A model generated the notes under the pieces. That model worked only from the letters and a program-made list of their open reading frames with translations, did no database searches and was not told where the DNA came from. Below, in pieces: positions 1 to 9,683 of a DNA stretch of 64,000 bases. The DNA comes from Achatina immaculata (lineage: Eukaryota > Mollusca > Gastropoda > Stylommatophora > Achatinidae). Numbering within the stretch: the stretch's first letter is position 1; each line of letters starts with the position of its first letter. A program made the position numbers and the translations under genes. Where the stretch lies: contig CM019696.1 in NCBI GenBank assembly GCA_009760885.1, forward strand, positions 49,654,574 through 49,718,573. Direction: 5' to 3'.

Positions 1-351
1 AGACCCCAGACCTCCTATAAGAGAAGCTCTACGGTGATGCTGGCCAGACCCCAGCCCTCCTATAAGAGAAGCTCTACCGTGATGCTGGCCAGACCCCAGA
101 CCTCCTATAAGAGAAGCTCTACGGTGATGCTGGCCAGACCCCAGACCTCCTATAAGAGAAGCTCTACGGTGATGCTGGCCAGACCCCAGACCTCCTATAA
201 GAGAAGCTCTACGACGATGCTGGCCAGACCCCAGACCTCCTATAAGAGAAGCTCTACGACGATGCTGGCCAGACCCCAGACCTCCTATAAGAGAAGCTCT
301 ACGACGATGCTGGCCAGACCCCAGCCCCATACAAAAGAAACTCTACCATGA
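1..351. repeat. 45-bp minisatellite (window edge)
   Basis: About 7.6 tandem copies of a 45-bp unit containing CCTCCTATAAGAGAAGCTCT. Copies differ by single substitutions, for example ACGGTGATG versus ACGACGATG, and the last unit decays near 320-351. The array continues past the left edge. Because 45 is a multiple of three and the unit lacks stops, it gives an open frame of 105 codons on the + strand (34-351); I treat this as a by-product of the repeat rather than a gene. Confidence 0.95.
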
Positions 352-969
352 TGCTAAAAACCTGAGAAGGACTGCTGGATATGTGAGAGAGAATGGTGTC
401 GATGTCTGAAGGAACGACGAAGAAAAATATAAGCTCTCTGACGTCTCTATTTAAGCCATATATTTCACCGTTACTGTGTCGTATTGATCATTTACATAGT
501 TGTCTGTCTTTCTCTTTCTTTAGTCGACGTTTCCTCAAGGTTTTTTTTAAACTGCTCATTTCTTAGTGCCCATTTCTTTCGTTTCACTGCTCAAAATATC
601 ACCAATCTTTGTATCTTACTGTTACTAGTAATTATATCAGCAGGCGCACGTTTCAGTATGTGTGGAACAGAAGGCGGAACACGTATGGGAATGTCTGGAG
701 TATGGAGATGCCAGTCTCAGGTTACAGATTACTAGTAATTATGAATCGATTTGCATTTAAACATTACTTATTACTTGTTTATCACAGTCCTTTTCGTTTA
801 CGACTTCTTATTTATCTTCTCTTGCCTTTTTTCATTAGCAAAAATAAAAGTGTGATGCTATAGACAGAAATTTGGCAACAGAGCCAGTTGCTCGTTCACT
901 GTGAGTATTTGCTGTCCGAACACCATCAACCAGTGACCTAGTTTCCTCTCTTTCCTTTTTCCATTATGT
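352..969. other. AT-rich stretch, nothing recognised
   Basis: No gene, tRNA or recognised element. The stretch is T-rich and contains only short frames without recognisable domains. Confidence 0.5.
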
Positions 970-1225
970 ATCCTTACGTGGACACTTAACAAAACAGCTG
1001 AGAAACACATAAATGCCTTTGAATGTAAATGCTACAGAAGGATACATAATGGGAAAAAGAAAAAGAGGAAGACCAAAACGAAGATGGCTGCAAGAAATCT
1101 TTGACGATCTGCAAATGGACGCATCAGCAGCAGGCCATCTTGCTCACAACCGAGAGGCCTACAGGAGTGCTGTTTGGGAGGCAAAGTTCCGCAAGGGACA
1201 TGCAAATGAATGAATGAATGAATCC
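970..1225 (+). mobile_element. RTE-like LINE 3' end, family D
   Basis: A 5'-truncated non-LTR retrotransposon 3' end. The coding remnant (about 1013-1213, 66 codons) shows the basic KRGRPKRRW stretch followed by NREAYRSAVWEAKF, the usual C-terminal tail of RTE/BovB-type polyproteins, where a GRP(R/K) motif precedes a W-rich end. After the stop comes a (GAAT)n tail at about 1207-1225, typical of RTE elements, which end in short tandem repeats rather than poly(A). Another 3' end of the same family lies at 62175-62250. The first 70 bases are repeated in inverse orientation at 1385-1445. Confidence 0.7.
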
Positions 1226-1384
1226 TTACAAGACTGTCTTCTCTAAATTATCATGACATTTAGTGTGTCCAAAATATTTAAGTTTTCTCTCTTTAATCCT
1301 CTTTACTAGCCAACATTCTTCAATATGAAGTTCTTGTTGTATGGATATATTTATTCTTTTTTGTGTCCATGATATTTGAAGAAC

Positions 1385-1980
1385 TCTTCTGTAGCATTTA
1401 CATTCAAAGGCATGTATGTGTTTCTCAGCTGTTTTGTTAAGTGCCCAGGTCTCACAGGCATATGTTGCGATGGCAAAAGATGTATGCCCTTTAAAGTCTT
1501 ATTTTTGTAGTTCTGTCTGTTCCTCTCCACAGCTTCTTTAGTTGTTTTACTTTCTGAAGAGCGATAGATGTCCTCCTTTTAATTTCCCTCATTGTATCTC
1601 CATTATTAGTTAGTAATGATCCAAAATATTAAAAACTCTCCACTTCTTCCAATTTTTCCTCATTGATATATACTTCAGCTGTCTTATTTGTGTTATCAGG
1701 TGTTATCAATTTAGGTTTCTTTGCATTTAGAAAAAGGTTTTGCTCTTCACTATTCTTACGGATTGACATAATGTAATTAGTTTTTCCTTTCCTTCTTGTG
1801 TTGTGGACAGTAATACTGTGTCATCAGCATATCTAATCTCTGGTATTTCATAACCTCCACTTTTTATGGCATCGTAATATTCTTTGTCTACATATTTTCT
1901 AACATTCCTCATTATACTTTCAGTATACAAGTTAAATACGTAATATACCTGGAATATATTCCACACAGTATACATTCACC
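1385..1980 (-). mobile_element. RTE-like LINE reverse transcriptase fragment, family D
   Basis: A minus-strand LINE remnant. The frame at 1727-1975 holds RYADDTVLL (about residues 48-56), the catalytic YXDD box of reverse transcriptase, preceded by a segment with ESIMRNVRKYVDKEYYDAIK. A nearly identical segment occurs at 3111-3180. Downstream, towards 1385, the frame is lost, but a piece matching 970-1060 in inverted orientation marks it as the same family. Frameshifts and stops make it non-functional. Confidence 0.7.
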
Positions 1981-3065
1981 AGTTACAAGCGATCAAACAA
2001 TAAGTATCAACCTCTCCACCAATAATCTCCAACTAAAGGGATCTGCCTGTCTATAAGTAACCTATCCTAGATAACCATCAAAACACGCCCACCATTAATG
2101 TGTGTCTTAACTCGTGGCATCCGGGACAGAAATGAGGTCATAATATAGGAGTGTAACTTATGATCTGTCCCAAGAGAGCATTTTACGCTGCATTAATTTT
2201 ACTTGCTTATTTTTCTTCTTCTTCTCCTTCTTTTACTCATTGTAGATTTAAATGAAGAAAAATTTGATAAACAATAATGTCTCGCAGTTATTGATACAAA
2301 CATGAAAATGGTGACGCCAAAAAGTCCCGTGCCACTGAGATGGGACTTCCTGTATGCCAAGATAAGTCGGATGTGTGAGCTGCTTGTTATAACTTTACAT
2401 GATATGATGCTCTACTGGGAGTAGCACTCAAAGCAAATTACAAGCGGAAACAGAAGCTACAGTAAACAAGTCAGATGACGTAGATGAGACAATGACAGAC
2501 AAGGAAATGGAGACGGATATAGGACTGTTTACGAAGTTTATGAGTTATCTTCCTTTCTTTTGGTATGGAGACGGTGTAAGAGGCTGGTGTCCTGCTAGTT
2601 CATATGATAGACCAAGTTGGCCAGTTGAAAAAAAAATTATTGATTCAGATTCCTGGTGATTTTTTTTTCTTTAATTGTTCGTCTTTTGTACCTTTGCTAA
2701 TGTTGAAAATAAAACATTATCTTGAAAAACTCATGTTACAGTGACTGACGCGGAACCCGGGGGTTCAACGGTCACTGTACTTCACGGGAGTGATTATGTA
2801 CACTCTGTCAACATGTGCAATTTCAATGTGGTGTCAAGTGCCCCGGGGTTGTCAATGTGGGGTCAAGGGCCGCGGGACATGGGCAGAACTGAACGCGTTT
2901 TTTTTTTTTTGGTTGAGCGCAGTTTTTGTTTTTGTGAGAGACCACTGCGCTGACAATCTTCACTGAAATCATTTTTAAAGCATTAAAAAATTTTTAAGCA
3001 CTTAAAATGAATCCTGCAAGTAAATTTTCCGAAGGCTGCACTTTCCCTAGTTTTGAAAGTTTGAA
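1981..3065. other. Unassigned intergenic stretch
   Basis: No gene recognised. It contains a short TTC-rich run near 2213-2235, poly(T)/poly(A) runs and a moderately GC-rich island at about 2750-2890. A 70-codon frame at 2741-2953 shows no domain. Confidence 0.4.
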
Positions 3066-3473
3066 AACTGCAGTAATACTGTGTCATCAGCATATCTAAT
3101 TTATGGTATTTCATATACCTCCAATTTTTATGGCATCGTAATATTCTTTGTCTACATCTTCTCTAACATTCCTCATTATATTTTCAGTATGCATGTTAAA
3201 TAAGTAAGGCGACAATATGCACCCCTGACTGACCCCTTGTTTTATGTCAAACCAAGTTGTTGTTTCGCCATTTATTCTTACTGCTGCTTGTTGGTCTAGA
3301 TACAGCAGTGATGTTAGTTGTGTCAAATGTGTTGGGAATCCCATTTTTTCCATTATTTCCCAAAGTTTCTGGTGTTGTACACAATCAAATGCCTTTGTGT
3401 AGTCTATAAAGGATAAATATAGATTCGCATTAAACTCTCTGCATTTCTCTATTTCTCTGAAGAAGTCAATCAA
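3066..3473 (-). pseudogene. RTE-like LINE reverse transcriptase fragment, family D (second copy)
   Basis: Minus-strand open segment of 120 codons (3111-3473) from the palm of a non-LTR reverse transcriptase. Visible motifs are SFIDYTKAFD at residues 21-30 (motif A with its catalytic Asp) and QGVSQGCILSP at about 79-89 (motif B). The YXDD region continues out of frame near 3070-3110. The protein is truncated at both ends and abuts a + strand family A element at about 3466, so this is a junction of two insertions. RTE assignment rests on overall sequence style and on the link to family D. Confidence 0.75.
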
Positions 3474-4085
3474 TTTGCATACCTTGGCAGCTACATAGAC
3501 CAGGATGGTGACACCAGAAAGGAAGTTAGGATCAGAATTGCAAAAGCAGCATCAATCTTCAAGAATCTTGAGAACATATGGAATTCAAAAGTTATAAGCA
3601 CAAAAACCAAGTTAAGACTATTCAATTCAAATGTAATATCCACCCTCATTTATGCATGCGAAAGCTGGAAAACAACTAAAGAAATAGAAAAGAAATTAGA
3701 CTCTTTTGAAAACAAATGCCTAAGGAAAATACTCGGCATCAAGTGGAATGAATTCAAGAACAATGCAGAGATAAGACAGATGACTGAACAACAACCAGTC
3801 TCACGGGTGATCAGGAAAAGGAGATGGACATATGTTGGTCACTTGATGAGAAGAAATGATCAGAGAATCCCAAAACAAGCTATCAAGTGGAACACAACAG
3901 GCAGAAGAAAAAGGGGCAGACCGCGTGAAACTCTGAAGAGGACATTATTAAGAGAGGCCAAGTTAACAGGCATAAAATCCTTTGTTGAGGTTGAAAGACT
4001 CGCCGAAGACAGGAAAAATTGGCGAACTACTTTGCGAGCCCTATGTAACGTCTAACGGCACGGGAAGGATATAAGATATAAGATT
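3466..4085 (+). mobile_element. RTE-like LINE 3' part, family A copy 1
   Basis: A 5'-truncated LINE whose frame is open from about 3465 to the stop at 4055 (roughly 197 codons). It covers the region after the reverse-transcriptase catalytic core: AYLGSYIDQDGDTRKEV, a YACESW block, RRWTYVGHLMRRNDQRIPKQ and the basic RRKRGRPRETLKRTLLREA C-terminus. The 3' untranslated part is very short and ends in an ATAAGAT-type repeat tail at about 4068-4085. It is almost identical to the copy at 60216-61302, which extends further 5'. Lack of the catalytic core means it is dead. Confidence 0.85.
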
Positions 4086-4114
4086 TCTCTATTATTAATC
4101 TTATATTGAATATA

Positions 4115-4640
4115 TGATCTCTCTATCATATTCCTTGCCTGAAACCAGCTTGGACCATATTAACTTCTTCTTCTTCTTCTCCTATTTTCTTACAAAGTCT
4201 ACCCATTATGATTTTTAATAGAATTTTACTGACATGGCTAATCAGGACAACAGTTCTGTAGTGTGTGCATAATTTCAGGTTACCCGTTTTTTGGCAGTGG
4301 TATGAATACAGTTCTTTTTCATTCTTTTGGCCAAAATACCTGAATGCCATATCTTTTTACATATTGCATAATAGATTGTTACACATTCATTTCCTCCTAC
4401 TTTAATAAGTTCAGCTGTTATCACGTGCGTCATGGGAACCAAAGGCCAGATTGGCTTAACTGGCATCTTCGTACAGGATGGCTCGCGACCAAATGTCTGG
4501 TGTACTTCTTTCTTGTATCTAGGAGGTGGGCTATTCTGCAGAAATTCAGGTCTGCTTCTCTGTAGTTCTTCATGAAGGGCAGAATGTAAGACGGGATTGC
4601 GTGCTCAATTCTTTGCTGTTCGAAAATAAGGATCACTCAT
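4115..4640 (-). pseudogene. LINE reverse transcriptase N-terminal fragment
   Basis: Degenerate minus-strand remnant spread over several frames. Pieces such as VITAELIKVGGNECV with an IW(H)SGI block, then LPKTGNLKLC-type and ILLKIIMGRL and VQAGFRQG blocks, match in order the N-terminal half of non-LTR reverse transcriptases (finger motifs up to the AGFR box). Stops and frameshifts separate the blocks. The family could be D, given the nearby family D pieces on the same strand, but this is not certain. Confidence 0.6.
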
Positions 4641-4734
4641 TCCTTCAATCTGGTTCTTGTGTTATGTATTCTTCTTTCTCAGACTTTTTTCTGATTCTAG
4701 AGATACTACTGTACGAGTGTCATATAAATATGAG

Positions 4735-4740
4735 TGTTTG

Positions 4741-4780
<40 letters not shown>

Positions 4781-5010
4781 AAGAAAGTGGGTTTGTGTGG
4801 GTGAGAGAGAGTGGGTGTGTATGGGTGAGATAAACTGAATGTTTATGGGACTGAGACAGTGGATGTGTGTGGGGGTGAGAGGATGTGTGTGAGAGAGAGA
4901 AGGTGTGTGTGAAAGAGAATGAGTGGGCATGGATGAGAGAGAATGGGTGTGTGGGTGAGTGTGTGTGTAGGTGAGAGCGGAAAGAAAGAAAGAAAGAAAG
5001 AAAGTATGGG
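4735..5010. repeat. GA/GT-rich microsatellite and cryptic repeat
   Basis: A pure (GA)n run at about 4744-4774 is followed by degenerate GAGTGGGTGTGT-type repeats and an (AAAG)n run at about 4980-5003. Long antisense frames rich in His, Ser and Thr over this region are repeat artefacts. Confidence 0.9.
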
Positions 5011-5108
5011 TATGCCCGGGTGTTGTTTATCACAACAATTATGTATATTTTAATGAAAATGTCAACTTCAGCATCCCTCAGCCGCGAGTGCGCACTTTCT
5101 TGCTATAG

Positions 5109-5184
5109 TTATCTGTAACCTGAAATAGAGCATGACCTTGCTACTGTTATCTGTAACCTGAAATAGAGCATGACCTTGCTACTG
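5109..5184. repeat. 38-bp tandem duplication
   Basis: Two adjacent copies, 38 bp apart, of a unit containing CTGAAATAGAGCATGACCTT. Confidence 0.9.
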
Positions 5185-5521
5185 ATTAGAGCACACCTGC
5201 GCCTGATTTAATAAAAATGTACAGCACTTTTGTCGTTGCTGCATGTTCTGGTGCGACATATCCCACAGAAAAATGGCACAGACTTTACGCAGTCTTCGTT
5301 ACTTACAAACAATAGCCATCTTGCCCTCGTTTAGCTAACACTGAAGATATAGCTGGAGGGAGTATTATTATTATTTCATTTATTGTCCCGTCATTTTTGC
5401 CTGGTTATTACTTGTATATAGATAAGCGACACTCCTTCCTGTTTTGCATTTTGTTGTGGGTTTCAATATTTGGACAGTTAACTATCGGTTAGTAAACGAA
5501 ATTCAGTGTCCTGAAATGTCA

Positions 5522-5524
<3 letters not shown>
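5185..5524. other. Unassigned stretch
   Basis: No gene or recognised element seen. Confidence 0.4.

Positions 5525-5560
<36 letters not shown>
5524..5560. repeat. (TC)n microsatellite
   Basis: Uninterrupted TC dinucleotides. Confidence 0.95.
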
Positions 5561-5561
<1 letters not shown>

Positions 5562-5764
5562 GCGCATACAGACAAAAACAGTTCCGGCGTTTCAGTCGTG
5601 CGTCCAAAGTTCTCTTTTATTAGAAGAATACAGATGTATTCGTTAAATATGTTTTAGTATTTTAGCGAAAATGACAGTTTTAGATTGACGTCACAGATGT
5701 CTGGGCCAGCGAAACAAGCCTGGCCCAGAGCCTATTCCATCTTTACTGGGCCTCCGAGAGAATT

Positions 5765-5960
5765 TTTTTTTTAAATTGGTACTCTCCCCCCCCCCCCTTT
5801 TTTTTCCCCTTTTTTTCTTTTGTTCATCCACTCCGCACCCCCCCCCCCCCTTAAAAAAAAACTTTTCGGGACACATCCTTACAACAAGGGAAAACCTCAA
5901 AGCCCCAGACCCCACAGGGATACACCTGTTGGGACCCCCCCCCCCCACAACCAGCCAACC
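5765..5960. repeat. Homopolymer-rich low-complexity block
   Basis: Alternating runs of C, T and A, including runs of 9 to 14 C. Proline-rich and glycine-rich frames on both strands here are compositional artefacts. Confidence 0.85.
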
Positions 5961-6735
5961 AACCAACCAGCAGGGCAGAGTTCGCTTCCTTGCACATGGA
6001 GGTGATGTTTGAGGAAATACATTTCCTGCTTCTCATCTTTACTTGGGGTCTGCAGGCTCGCCGCTCTACGCACTTCGTGGACCTCCTTCATCGCCTCGGC
6101 CACAGAGAGGAATCCTGCCCGCCCTCCCAGGGGCATGCCACACAGCAATTAACATGCACTAAAGCTGCAAAAGTAATGTCTAAAAATGAAAAGAAGATAT
6201 GCAAATGAAGCTGTAAATATAGCTCGTGGGACATCTTCGCGACTAAAACAGACATGAAGGAACTGGAAGTGCGAATAAAGGGAATTAACCTGCTAGAACA
6301 AGGGATGTTATCCAGCTAAAAGCCTCCGTTGTTACGCCCTTACACACATGAGACAGAAAGATTTGTTGGCCCTGACATTTATGTGTGGCCCCAAGGCCTA
6401 TATCCAGCGTGGTAATTTTTTTTGCATGTGTGGAAGGGGAGGCGCGAGGCATTCCGGGGATTACACTGTACAATCAGCCAGGGCTCGAAGGCGCTGTTCA
6501 GTCAACTGTTCCGCCGACTACATTTAATTAAATCAACTTTTAAAGTTTTCAGAAACCTGTAATTCACTTCAGTGAACCTGATTGTACTAACGTGGATGAT
6601 CGTGAAAAACGGAACCTGTTTTATTCTAAACTGGTAAGTCATCATCATCATCATGTTCCACGTTAACAAATGTGATAGTATAAAAACATAGATTTATTTA
6701 AAAAAAAATTTTTTTAAAGACATTTATTGCCCATC
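5961..6735. other. Unassigned stretch
   Basis: No gene or element recognised; an (ATC)n run lies near 6642-6653. Confidence 0.4.
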
Positions 6736-6762
6736 TATGGCCAGCTTATATACCAAGGTATG

Positions 6763-6801
6763 TTTGCTTGCTTGTTTGTTTGTTTGTTTGCTTGCTTGTT
6801 T
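6763..6801. repeat. TTTG/TTGC tetranucleotide microsatellite
   Basis: Roughly ten imperfect units of TTTG and TTGC. Confidence 0.9.
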
Positions 6802-7039
6802 TAAAAACGAAGAAACTGTAACGAATCCAAATTACCGACATTTTTGCCTTGGTTTTCAGTCTACGGGTAATGTTATTTTTCGACTTTCTCGACGTCATGA
6901 GCAGTCTTTTTTTTTTCTTAATCGAAAGGTCAATGGTTTTCATAATGTCAACTTCATCTGGACTTGTTGCTTCAGATATTACAGTCATACATGACTTTGA
7001 CGATTGAGATAGATTGGGTATGTAACAAGAATTGAAGAC

Positions 7040-7330
7040 AATCCTCAAGCAAGTCTTTGTACGTCGAACTTGTGCCGGGAAGAAGGTCATATGGTAGACC
7101 TGAGATGCAAAGATATTTGTAAGTCATCAGTGTGAGATGATGCATCAGTCACAAGATCTGGGAAGAATTTGCGAAAGATCGAATCATGTGGAGAGCAAAT
7201 CTGCGCAAGCATGTAGCGTCATTTGAGGAGGAAATGAAGGCCAAACTTGAAATTAGAAGATGTACGGAAAAGGGAAACTGGACCTTGCAGCACAAACATT
7301 GCTTGCTACTAACTGTGATTAGCTATGTGA
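7040..7330 (+). pseudogene. Degenerate LINE polyprotein C-terminus
   Basis: Several frames together show a GR(R)SYGRPEMR-like block, a segment resembling WEEFAKDRIMWRANLRKH and a charged FEEEMKAKLEIRR stretch. These appear in the order seen at the C-terminus of many LINE polyproteins that end with GRP, a conserved Trp-rich block and a charged tail. There is no long open frame. The assignment is by resemblance only. Confidence 0.4.
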
Positions 7331-7387
7331 ATCCAACATTGTAGAGTCAGCCATGAGAGGGACTGAACAATGTACCAAACATGATGC

Positions 7388-7680
7388 TTGGCAAAACCTA
7401 CAACAACTGATGTCTACCTGCTTCAAAACCTACAACAGTTGATGTCTGCCTGCTTCAGAAACCTACAACAGTTTATGTCTGCCTGCTTCAAAACCTACAA
7501 CAACTGATGTCTGCCTGCTTCAAAAACTACAACAGTTTATGTCTGCCTGCTTCAGAAACCTGCAACAGTTGATGTCTGCCTGCTTCAAAACCTACAACAG
7601 TTGATGTCTGCCTGCTTCAAAACCTACAACAGTTTATGTCTGCCTGCTTCAAAACCTACAACAGTTTATGTCTGCCTGCG
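7388..7680. repeat. 32-bp minisatellite, left part of a split array
   Basis: About nine copies of a 32-33-bp unit containing GATGTCTGCCTGCTTCAAAA and CCTACAACAG. The same array resumes at 9091-9275, so it has been split by the 7681-9090 unit. Confidence 0.95.
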
Positions 7681-8239
7681 GTTCTAAGGACTGCTATTGC
7701 CGGCGCGCGTCTCAAACAACCTCTGGCAGTCAAGTCCAGCTCCTGGCCTTCCCGTGGCAGAACTGTTTAAACTGACAGGAGAAGGGACGAAGGGTAGATG
7801 AGTGACACGTTTGGTAGCTCATCTACCCTTCGTGACACGTTTGGTAGCTCATCTACCGCTGCTGGCGAGATTCTTCAGCTGCCGTGCGTGGAGCGGTGCT
7901 CCTCCCGGCCAATGAAGAAAGGTGAAAAGGGGTTGCCGCGAGGCACCACTGCGGAAAAAGTAGTAGAAAGGATAAGGCGAAGCAAACGGTCAAATCAAGG
8001 CACCTCTGGTCTGGAGGTCTGCCACGTCCTGAGTGCAGTCATAACGGGTGGAATGCATGAACCAGCTTAACCCAGAGGTTAAGACACTGCTGGCGAGACT
8101 CTTCGAATGCCGCGCGTGGAGTGAAGCTCCTCCCGGTCAAGGAAGAAACTGCGGAAAAGAAATAAAAGTTACTGTGCGGCGCTGATGTGAAAAGGTGGTG
8201 GAAAGGATAAAGTGAATTTAATCGGTATGTCCAGTAGTA

Positions 8240-8570
8240 TCACTGCGAGAGTTACACATACCACGGCGCCTCTGCTGTAGAGACCGGCCACGTCCGAAAC
8301 ACACCTACACTGGTGAAGTATGCCTAAACCAGCACACACCAGAGGTGACACTTGATGGCCAGGCATGTCACACCACCTCCGCTCTAGAGGTAGGTCATGC
8401 CTGATATACACCCATACTGGTGAAATATGCCTAAACCGGCTCACACCAGGGGTGAATCTTGAAGGCTACGCATGTCACGGTACCTCTGCTCTAGAGGTCG
8501 GTCTCGTCCCAAACACGCCCATGCTGGGAGAATATGCCTAAACCGGCTCAACCCAGGGGTGGAAGTCACT
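8240..8570. repeat. 107-bp subrepeats, three copies
   Basis: Three diverged tandem units, each holding a GCTCTAGAGGT-like word and a TATGCCTAAACC word, spaced by exactly 107 bp at 8324, 8431 and 8538. They lie inside the 1.4-kb non-coding retroposon-like unit. Confidence 0.85.
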
Positions 8571-8682
8571 AGTAGCGAGGATTCGTCCTCCTGGACAAAA
8601 GCTCTATCCTGGTCACAACTAGGAAGGGTAGCGGCCACGACCACAAAATGCTGAAATCGGAGACACTGGACCAGGGCAGTCT

Positions 8683-8862
8683 AGATAGGCAACCACCTCT
8701 CACCCGGCGGGGATGTATGCATATCTTAATCGCGCTGAGGTCTTCCGGTGAGAAAGTCCAACACTGGACTGGATGGGCAACCACCTCTCACCCGGCGATG
8801 ATACCTGGGTATCCTAAGACACGTCGAGGTTTTCCGGTGAGAAAGTCCAACTCTAGACTAAA
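8683..8862. repeat. 88-bp subrepeats, two copies
   Basis: Two units begin with GGCAACCACCTCTCACCCGG at 8688 and 8776 and end with TCCGGTGAGAAAGTCCAAC. They lie inside the 1.4-kb non-coding unit. Confidence 0.85.
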
Positions 8863-9090
8863 CTGGTGCAACGAAAACCACGGTGTCACGCAATCCCGGT
8901 TCCGGGACACACCAAGAATACAGGCTCAAGCCATGCGATACTCTGAACCCCATATGGTCCTCTCGGGGATCCCGTGTGGTTCTTTCGGGGACCACACGGG
9001 GGACCACAGGACTTAACGTGGACCACAGGTGTAAATTCAGTAGGATCGTGGGGCGGTCTTGGTGGTAGAAGCGAACGAAGAAGAAGAAGA

Positions 9091-9275
9091 AGATGTCTGC
9101 CTGCATCAAAACCTACAACAGTTTATGTCTGCCTGCTTCGGAAACCTACAACATTTGATGTCTGGCTGCTTCAAAACCTACAACAATTTATGTCTGCCTG
9201 CTTCAAAACCTACAACAATTCATGTCTGACTACTTCAAAATCTACAACAGTTGATGTCTGCCTGCTTCAGAAACC
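9091..9275. repeat. 32-bp minisatellite, right part of a split array
   Basis: About six units of the same repeat family as 7388-7680, starting directly after the (AAG)n run. Confidence 0.95.
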
Positions 9276-9398
9276 GTCTCCTTATAAGAAAAGTGTCAAT
9301 AGTAACATGATAATAAGTTAATATCAGAAAACGACTTTTCTTACTTTGCTGACAAAAGAATCACATGGAAGCATACTTCGGCTGTAGCTTCATTCTGT

Positions 9399-9399
9399 A

Positions 9400-9432
<33 letters not shown>
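9399..9432. repeat. (GT)n(AT)n microsatellite
   Basis: A GT run is followed directly by an AT run. Confidence 0.95.
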
Positions 9433-9494
9433 TGTTTGTTCGTTTGTCCTTTATGATAAACAAGACTTTTTGATTAAAACGTATTCTGCCTAAA

Positions 9495-9662
9495 TTTCCG
9501 CTCTTACCCAAGTAAGCCCTTTATTGTTCAACATCCTCTCTGTTGTTTCTTCTCCATGTCTCATTTGGTCTACCCTTACTTCTGTTCCCCTGTGGTGTCC
9601 ATCTTAGTGCTATTTTTGGTAGTGAGTCGTCAGTCATCCGGAGCACATGTCCCAACCATCGC
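9495..9662 (-). mobile_element. LINE family F 3' fragment
   Basis: About 170 bp, closely matching 44405-44575 in the same orientation. That segment encodes the C-terminal RGRP-type region of the family F polyprotein on the minus strand. The piece is internal to the LINE, lacking both the true 3' end and the reverse transcriptase. It abuts an (ATT)n run at 9685-9735 that belongs to the neighbouring minus-strand LINE. Confidence 0.75.
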
Positions 9663-9683
9663 AGTCTACAGTGATAATAAAGC

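Larger units (their letters stand above)
7681..9090 (+). mobile_element. Non-coding 1.4-kb retroposon-like unit with (AAG)n tail
   Basis: A GC-richer block interrupts the 32-bp array, with ATGTCTGCCTGC present on both sides; this may be a target-site duplication, though the array itself also supplies that word. It ends in an (AAG)n run at about 9077-9091. Inside are a two-copy module with GCGTGGAG...GCTCCTCCCGG at about 7858 and 8090, three 107-bp repeats at about 8240-8570 (phase marks at 8324, 8431 and 8538) and two 88-bp repeats at about 8683-8862. No long ORF or RT motif is visible. The last ~190 bp recur, inverted, within the mariner at 20054-20240. I read it as a non-autonomous element made of untranslated-region-like DNA, possibly derived from an unidentified LINE. 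Confidence 0.55.

Noticed and set aside
4662..5033. His/Ser-rich minus-strand protein
   Set aside because: Reading of GA/GT-rich microsatellite DNA.
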